The position numbers were made by a program, and so were the translations under genes. From assembly GCF_030052815.1 (NCBI RefSeq), contig NC_079510.1, positions 26,534,823 to 26,598,822 on the forward strand: a stretch of 64,000 nucleotides of DNA, read 5' to 3'. The notes under the pieces were generated by a model. The model ran no database searches. It was not told the DNA's origin and worked only from the letters and a program-made list of their open reading frames with translations. Source of the DNA: Hevea brasiliensis. Its lineage: Eukaryota > Streptophyta > Magnoliopsida > Malpighiales > Euphorbiaceae. Shown here in pieces: positions 58,990-64,000 of this stretch (positions are counted from its first letter, which is position 1; every line of letters starts with the position of its first letter).

Positions 58990-59878
58990 CTACCAATAGC
59001 TCAAGCCTCCGAGATGCAAGAGTTAAAGGAGGAACAGCCCAAGGACAAGCTCCAGGAAAACGCCAAACAGGTAGAACTGAAACCTCTCCCCTCCTCACTA
59101 AGGTACGCATTTATGAACTCAAACTCTAAATATCCTGTTATAATCAATGCTAGCCTGTCTAAGTTAGAAGAGTAAAAATTGTTAAGAGAACTTAAGAGCC
59201 ATAACAAGGCCATAGGGTATAAAATAGAAAACCTAAAGGGGATCAACCCCTCGATTTGCATGCATAGGATACCCATGGAAGAAAACAATAAACCCACTAT
59301 CGAGCACCAAAGAAGACTTAACCCAAACATGAAAGAAGTAATCAAGAAGGAAATTTTGAAACTATTAGATGCAGGTATCATATACCAAATTTCTGATAGT
59401 AAATGGGTTAGTCTAGTACATGTAGTTCCTAAGAAGGGTGGGACAATTGTTATCCAAAATGCAAGCAATGAACTGATCCCTACTAGGGTAGTCACTAGTT
59501 GGCGAATGTGCATAGATTATAGGAAATTGAACAGTGCCACCAGAAAAAGACCATTTTTCTCTCCTTTTCATTGACCAAATGTTAGAGAGGCTAGCAAAAC
59601 ACTCTTATTTCTATTATCTAGATGGGTATTTGGGATTCTTTCAAATTCCTATTCACCCAGAAGACCAAGAAAAGACCAAATTCACTTGCCCTTATGGAAC
59701 ATTTGCATATAGGAGAATGCTTTTTGGTCTTTGTAATGCCCCTACTACCTTTCAAAGATGCATAATGGCTATTTTTTCTGATTATATTGAAAATATCATG
59801 AAAGTTTTTATGCATGATTTTTCTGTCTATGGAACTACTTTTGATGATTGCCTAGCTAATTTATCTAAGGTGCTATAA
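58990..59878 (+). pseudogene. Athila-like reverse transcriptase (broken, catalytic Asp changed)
   Basis: Picks up Athila pol after B3. LKPLPSSLRYAFM near 59080-59115 and the INPSICMHRIPME segment near 59240 are standard Athila RT N-terminal motifs. SWRMCIDYRKLN near 59499-59532 follows, then a frameshift at an A-run near 59545. The palm continues with YFYYLDGYLGFFQIPIHP (59607-59660). The catalytic motif is FMHD instead of FMDD, with CAT at 59813-59815, so polymerase activity should be lost. A TAA at about 59173 and one at 59876 interrupt the frame. Confidence 0.88.
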
Positions 59879-61979
59879 AGATGTGAAGAATCAAGCCTAG
59901 TCCTAAATTGGGAAAAATGCCACTTCTTGGTAAGGGAAGGTATAGTGCTAGGACATTTGATATCAAAAAGAGGAATTGAGGTTAATAAGGCAAAAATTGA
60001 GATCATTGAAAACATGCCACCACCAACATTAGTCAAGGGAGTGCAAAGCTTTTTGGGACATGCAGGGTTCTACAAAAGATTCATTAAAGATTTTTCCAAA
60101 ATAGCTAAGCGACTTACCGACTTGTTAAGTCAAGATGTTCCCTTTCATTTTGATGAAAATTGCCTTGTTTCTTTTAACAGGATCAAAGAAGCCCTGATCT
60201 CAGCACTAATAATGAAGCCACTAGATTGGGAGTTACCATTTGAGGTGATGTGTGATGCAAGTGACTTTGCAGTTGGAGCGATGCTCGGGCAAAGAAAAGA
60301 TAAAAAGCTCCATGCCATTTATTATGCTAGCAAGACACTCGATGATGCGCAAATCAATTATGCTACCACAGAGAAGGAATTCCTAGCAGTGGTGTTTGCA
60401 ATGGACAAATTCAGATCTTACCTAATTGGGTCAAAAGTCATTGTTTTCACAGATCATGCTGCCATTCGATACCTTTCGAATAAGAAGGAAGTAAAACCAA
60501 GGCTGATTCGATGGATTCTACTCCTGCAAGAATTTGACCTTAAAATTAAGGATAAAAAGGGATCCAAAAATGTAGTGGCTGACCGTCTTTCCAGGCTGAA
60601 ATTGGAGTACACAGGAGACTTCGAGGATTTGCCAATTGATGACTCATTTCCTAATGAGCAATTACTAGCATTCTCCCAGACTCCATGGTATGCTGACTTT
60701 GTTAATTTTCTTGTATGCAGGTTATTGCCTCCAAACATGACTTATCAGCAAAGGAAGAAATTCCTACATGATGTGAGATATTACTCATGGGAGGAACCTC
60801 TACTGTACAAGAGATGTAATGATGGGCTAATAAGAAGATGCATACCAGAGGAAGATATGGAAAGTATCCTTCATCACTGCCATTCATCACTATATGGAGG
60901 ACATTTTGGCACTTCAAAAACAATAGCCAAGATCTTGCAAGCAGGATTTTACTGGCCATATTTGTTTAAAGATGTGAGATCCTTTGTCCTAGCTTGTGAT
61001 CAATTCCAAAGAATAGGTAACACTTTAAGTAGGAATGAAATGCCAATGCATGGTATACTTGAGGTAGAATTATTTGATGTATGGGAGATAGACTTCATAG
61101 GCCCATTCCCCTCTTCCCATGGAAACAAGTATATTCTCGTAGGTATTGATTATGTGTCAAAATGGGTAGAAGCAATAGCCACACTAACCAATGGTGCTAG
61201 AGTGGTCACAAGGTTCCTGAAGAAGAATATATTCATAAGATTTGGCACACTGCGAGCAATAATCAGTGATGGAGGAAGTCATTTCTGCAATCAGCAATTC
61301 CAAACTCTATTAAAAAAGTATGGAGTGACTCACAAGGTGGCTACACCTTATCATCCTCAAACCAACAGCCAAGTAGAAATCTCAAACAGGGAACTAAAGC
61401 GGATTCTAGAGAAAACTGTAAACAAATCCAGGAAGGACTGGTGCATGAAGTTAGATGATACATTATGGGCATACTGCACTGCATATAAAACCCCAATTGG
61501 CATAACACCCTTCTGACTAGTTTATGGAAAATCATGCCATCTCCCTGTCAAACTTGAACATAAAGCTTACTGGGCAATTCAGATCCTAAACTTTGACCTC
61601 AAAGCTTCTGGTGAAAAAAGGCTCTTACAACTAAATAAGTTGAAAGAAATCAAATAGGATGCGTACGAAAATGCCAAAATCTTCAAAGATAAAACCAAAA
61701 GATGGCATGACAGGCGTATAGCAAGGAAAGAAATAAAAAAAAGGAGACTTTGTCATGTTTTTCAACTCTAGATTGAAACTCTTTCCAGGGAAGTTGAAAT
61801 CAAGATGGTCTGGACCTTTTAAGACCACTCAAGTCTTTCCACATGGAGCAGTAGAAGTGTGGAGCGAAACCTCAGGAGCATTTAAGGTTAATGGGCAGAG
61901 GCTGAAGCCTTACTTTCAAGGAGAACCCATAGAGAAGGGAGTCAATTGCACCCTCAACCATCCTACTGACAGACAGTGA
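59879..61979 (+). pseudogene. Athila-like RNase H and integrase (long but broken)
   Basis: The largest surviving ORF of the window (59927-61516) covers the RT thumb ([18 protein letters not shown] near 60042-60100), RNase H with its acidic residues ([12 protein letters not shown] near 60250; [10 protein letters not shown] near 60364; [10 protein letters not shown] near 60447) and integrase. The zinc domain has H-H-C but the last Cys is Phe (TTC, 61004-61006). The DDE core is complete (WEIDFIGPF near 61083; ISDGGSHF near 61263; the Glu near 61374). A TGA at 61514 fits an Arg codon, a TAG lies at about 61656, and an A-run near 61735 shifts the frame into 61755-61979, which holds [21 protein letters not shown]. 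Confidence 0.9.
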
Positions 61980-62069
61980 AAGATGAAAATAAAGTCAAGC
62001 TAATGACTATAAACAAGTGCTTTTTTGGGAGGCAATCCAACATTTCTAATTTTTCTTTCTTTCTTTCTT

Positions 62070-62102
62070 ATTTTAATATTTCTTAACATTTTCTTTTGTA
62101 GG
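62070..62102 (+). promoter_or_regulatory. Strong 3' splice-site candidate between Athila pol and the downstream ORF
   Basis: TTCTTAACATTTTCTTTTGTAG followed by GAATCCC: a branch-point-like CTTAAC, a pyrimidine tract and TTGTAG/G, in the non-coding gap after integrase. The AG is at 62100-62101. Env-like ORFs of Athila/Calypso elements have been proposed to be expressed from spliced RNA, so the position makes sense. No donor was assigned. Confidence 0.45.
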
Positions 62103-62284
62103 AATCCCAAAAGATCTCAGATCCGGAAAAGCAAGAGGGAGTAGAGAACAAGAGAGGAGAGGAATCATCAAGTCAAAACAACAAAAGAGAAGATTGGACA
62201 AAAGTGGGGAAGTAACTCTGTTACTAACCTTTGCATCCATTTCATGTGTTGTGATAATGAAAATTTTTTTCATTTGGGAAAAAT

Positions 62285-62660
62285 TTGGAAAATCAGAAAA
62301 TTACAGGGGTCATGTGCTAGTTTCACATGCCCTGTGTAACTTTCTAGAAGTCTGTAATTTCTTACAATTTTAACTCTGAGGGAGACAAAAAGTTACACGG
62401 GTCCATAGCCCAATTTACACAGACCGTGTAACGTTGCTAGCAGAATAACTTGAGGACAAAAAGTCACACGGGTCCTCTTTGTACTTGACACGGGCCGTTA
62501 ACATGTCCAGTAAAGCAACTCGATAGGTAGTAAGTTACATGGGTCCCTGAGTTCAATTACACGGGCCGTGTACTATGTCAGGTTTTGAAATTTTCAAGAA
62601 AAAATTTACACGGCCCTACATGTCGAGACCCGTGTAGTGATACACGACCCGTGTATCATG
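62285..62660 (+). repeat. Cluster of ACACGGG / CGTGTAA motifs upstream of the Athila downstream ORF
   Basis: About ten copies in both orientations, e.g. TTACACGGGTCC near 62393, GACCGTGTAACG near 62422, CACACGGGTCC near 62466, ACACGGGCCGTGTAC near 62561 (almost palindromic), ACCCGTGTAGTG near 62628 and ACCCGTGTATC near 62648. It is the same motif family as 37490-37785 in the Athila LTR. There is no coding sequence here. Confidence 0.8.
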
Positions 62661-62784
62661 TCGCAGACGTGACTCCTGGGGCATGAAATGCATGAAACGA
62701 AGAGTCCTAATGGCTCTTTAAATGCATCCCTTGCCTTAAACCCATTCATAAAGGCAAAACCCTTCATCTTTACCCCTCCTAGTC

Positions 62785-62792
62785 TATAAAAA
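62785..62792 (+). promoter_or_regulatory. TATA-like box upstream of the Athila downstream ORF
   Basis: TATAAAAA in the context GTCTATAAAAACCCC, 68 bp upstream of the ATG at 62853 and followed by a C/T-rich leader (CTCTTCTCCCTTCACC). This is the classic layout of a plant RNA polymerase II promoter. Confidence 0.5.
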
Positions 62793-62852
62793 CCCCTCAA
62801 ATCTCTTCTCCCTTCACCAAACCCTACTCTTCTCCTTCCCAAAAATAAATCA

Positions 62853-63977
62853 ATGGCTCCTGCAAGCGATCTGCATGAAGAATGGGCTTTTCCTCAAGGC
62901 ACGGAGGGGAATCCTCGCCTTCTCCCCCTTAGCTGACACCCCAATGCGCAAGAACAAGGGCAGCATCTCCTCAACCCTCTCAACCAGCCCCTCGTCAACC
63001 ACAATCATAGCCACAAACAGCTCCACAACCCGAAATCTCCATTCCTTAGGGATTCCGTGATGATGCCTACAAGGCAATATGCACCCGGCTTCACACCTGA
63101 AAAATTAGCTCCACGAAATACATGTATTTCGCACTGCTGGAGCAAATCGGGCCGCATGATGAGATCACTGGGCTACTCGATAGCATCGGGTGGACAAGGT
63201 TTGCCCAACTCCAATTTCCAACATACCAAGACACAACATTGGAGTTTTTGGGTAGTTTTAAGGCCACCTTATGGCCTACAGATAGGGAAGATAGAGGCAG
63301 AATTGAATTTTGCCTCCTTGGTGTCGACTGAGTGATGAATATAGATGAGTTCAATGCTATCTTCGGCTTCAACAGCGTCGGCCACCAAGAGATCCCTAAG
63401 AACTGTATGCTCTACAACAGCATCAACTTTTGGAGTTTCATTGCCCTGAACATGGAGCCGTATAACTCCAGTAAGTCCAAATTCATGGGTATCACAAGTC
63501 CAGCCCTACGCTACATGCACTAGTTAGCCACCCACAACATCATGGGCGGCGATGATAGCCTTGGCGTGATAAACGCTAGCGAGCTATTCTTCTTGTGGTG
63601 TATGGTCACCGGACAGCGCTGCAGCACCGACTTCTTTTCGTACAACCACCTCCGCCGCCTCTGTCATCAGGCCACCAGGCACATCACGCTTGGTGGCCTC
63701 GTCACAGCCATCACCCTCCACTTTTGACTTATCCCAAGACATCACAGGCTACGCTCAGTCAACGGAACATCAAGAATAGGTCAAACCATCTGCATATCCA
63801 TTGGGATATGTAAGAAGGTGGGCAACACCTGCTACCTCCTTGATGTCGAAGGGAATGCAATCCCTTAGAGAGATGAAGCATAAGAGGGGCCTGGAGAGAC
63901 TTCGCAGCCACAGGCAGAACCCCAAGAGTCACTATTTCATGAGTCCCCCACTCAAGTGCCTCCATACACACCACCAC
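62853..63977 (+). pseudogene. Athila downstream ORF (ATHILA ORF-1 family-like / env-position protein), broken
   Basis: The ATG at 62853 (M-A-P-A-S-D-L) starts a short frame that stops at about 62931. After a shift the readable protein includes FRDDAY near 63052, YFALLEQIGPHDEITGLLDSIGW near 63122-63190, TLEFLGSFKATLW near 63236-63275, NIDEFNAIFGF near 63338-63370, NFWSFIALN near 63425, PALRYMH near 63502 and ELFFLWCMVTGQ near 63580-63615. It resembles, from memory, the plant ATHILA ORF-1 family; function unknown. Stops at 63329 (TGA), 63521 (TAG) and 63725 (TGA) interrupt one otherwise continuous frame. A Pro/Ser-rich tail (PTQVPPYTPPP near 63951) runs to the window end. Confidence 0.7.
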
Positions 63978-64000
63978 CCATAGACCCAGTCCTTGCATAA

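Noticed and set aside
1..64000. A new defence system, gene cluster or other host system
   Set aside because: All recognisable proteins are retrotransposon gag, protease, RT, RNase H, integrase or gag-like/env-position ORFs. No host gene was supported anywhere.

Overview
This is a plant nuclear window, most likely from a eudicot with a retrotransposon-rich genome. I cannot name the species. The evidence is Ty3/gypsy chromovirus (Tekay/Del-like), Athila-like and Ty1/copia polyproteins, tRNA-iMet-type primer sites (TGGTATCAGAGC), long LTRs of 3.1-3.8 kb, and the absence of any host gene, tRNA, rRNA or CRISPR. All coding sequence seen belongs to LTR retrotransposons, and every copy is broken by stops or frameshifts. 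I use these labels. A, B and E are related long-LTR Tekay-like families. C is an old E-type element that hosts the rest. T28 is a minus-strand remnant resembling the 'putative gypsy type transposon' gag-like family.

Layout: 1-2073 is the start of an A LTR (A1, minus), inserted at codon 6-7 of the gag of a minus-strand B element (B2). B2's leader and primer site lie at 2074-2282, and its 5' LTR at 2283-8949. That LTR is split by a solo A LTR (A2, 3480-7061) with a perfect CTTAT target duplication. At 8950-9047 is a 98-bp piece of C's reverse transcriptase. It is followed by a complete B element (B1, 9048-20433, duplication ATCTC), after which C's RT resumes at 20434 and runs through integrase and chromodomain to its 3' LTR (23006-23637). 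That LTR is cut off by T28 (23638-25678). T28 is in turn interrupted by an E element carrying an extra integrase-LTR junction on its left (E1, 25679-37123); its N-terminal coding piece reappears at 37124-37284. An Athila-like element then fills the rest: LTR and leader about 37.3-39.1 kb, gag start about 39.1-39.5 kb, gag-protease 53237-55154, RT-RNase H-integrase 58990-61979, and a downstream ORF from 62853. It is interrupted by a minus-strand A-like LTR (A3, ending at 53236) that itself contains a decayed copia element (40945-about 50700), and by a solo B LTR (B3, 55160-58984, duplication CACCC).

The whole window therefore reads as one nest up to five levels deep: C > T28 > Athila > A3 LTR > copia. 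Nothing here looks like a cellular pathway or a host operon. The most interesting signals are regulatory or structural. (1) A motif cluster plus TATA box upstream of the Athila downstream ORF resembles the arrangement in its LTR, and a strong splice acceptor lies between pol and that ORF. (2) A block matching the Box C region of plant 5S rRNA genes lies about 200 bp from the start of the Tekay-type LTRs. (3) A hairpin at the same LTR position has a stem sequence that differs between families while pairing is kept. (4) Nearly all premature stops are explained by C-to-T change.
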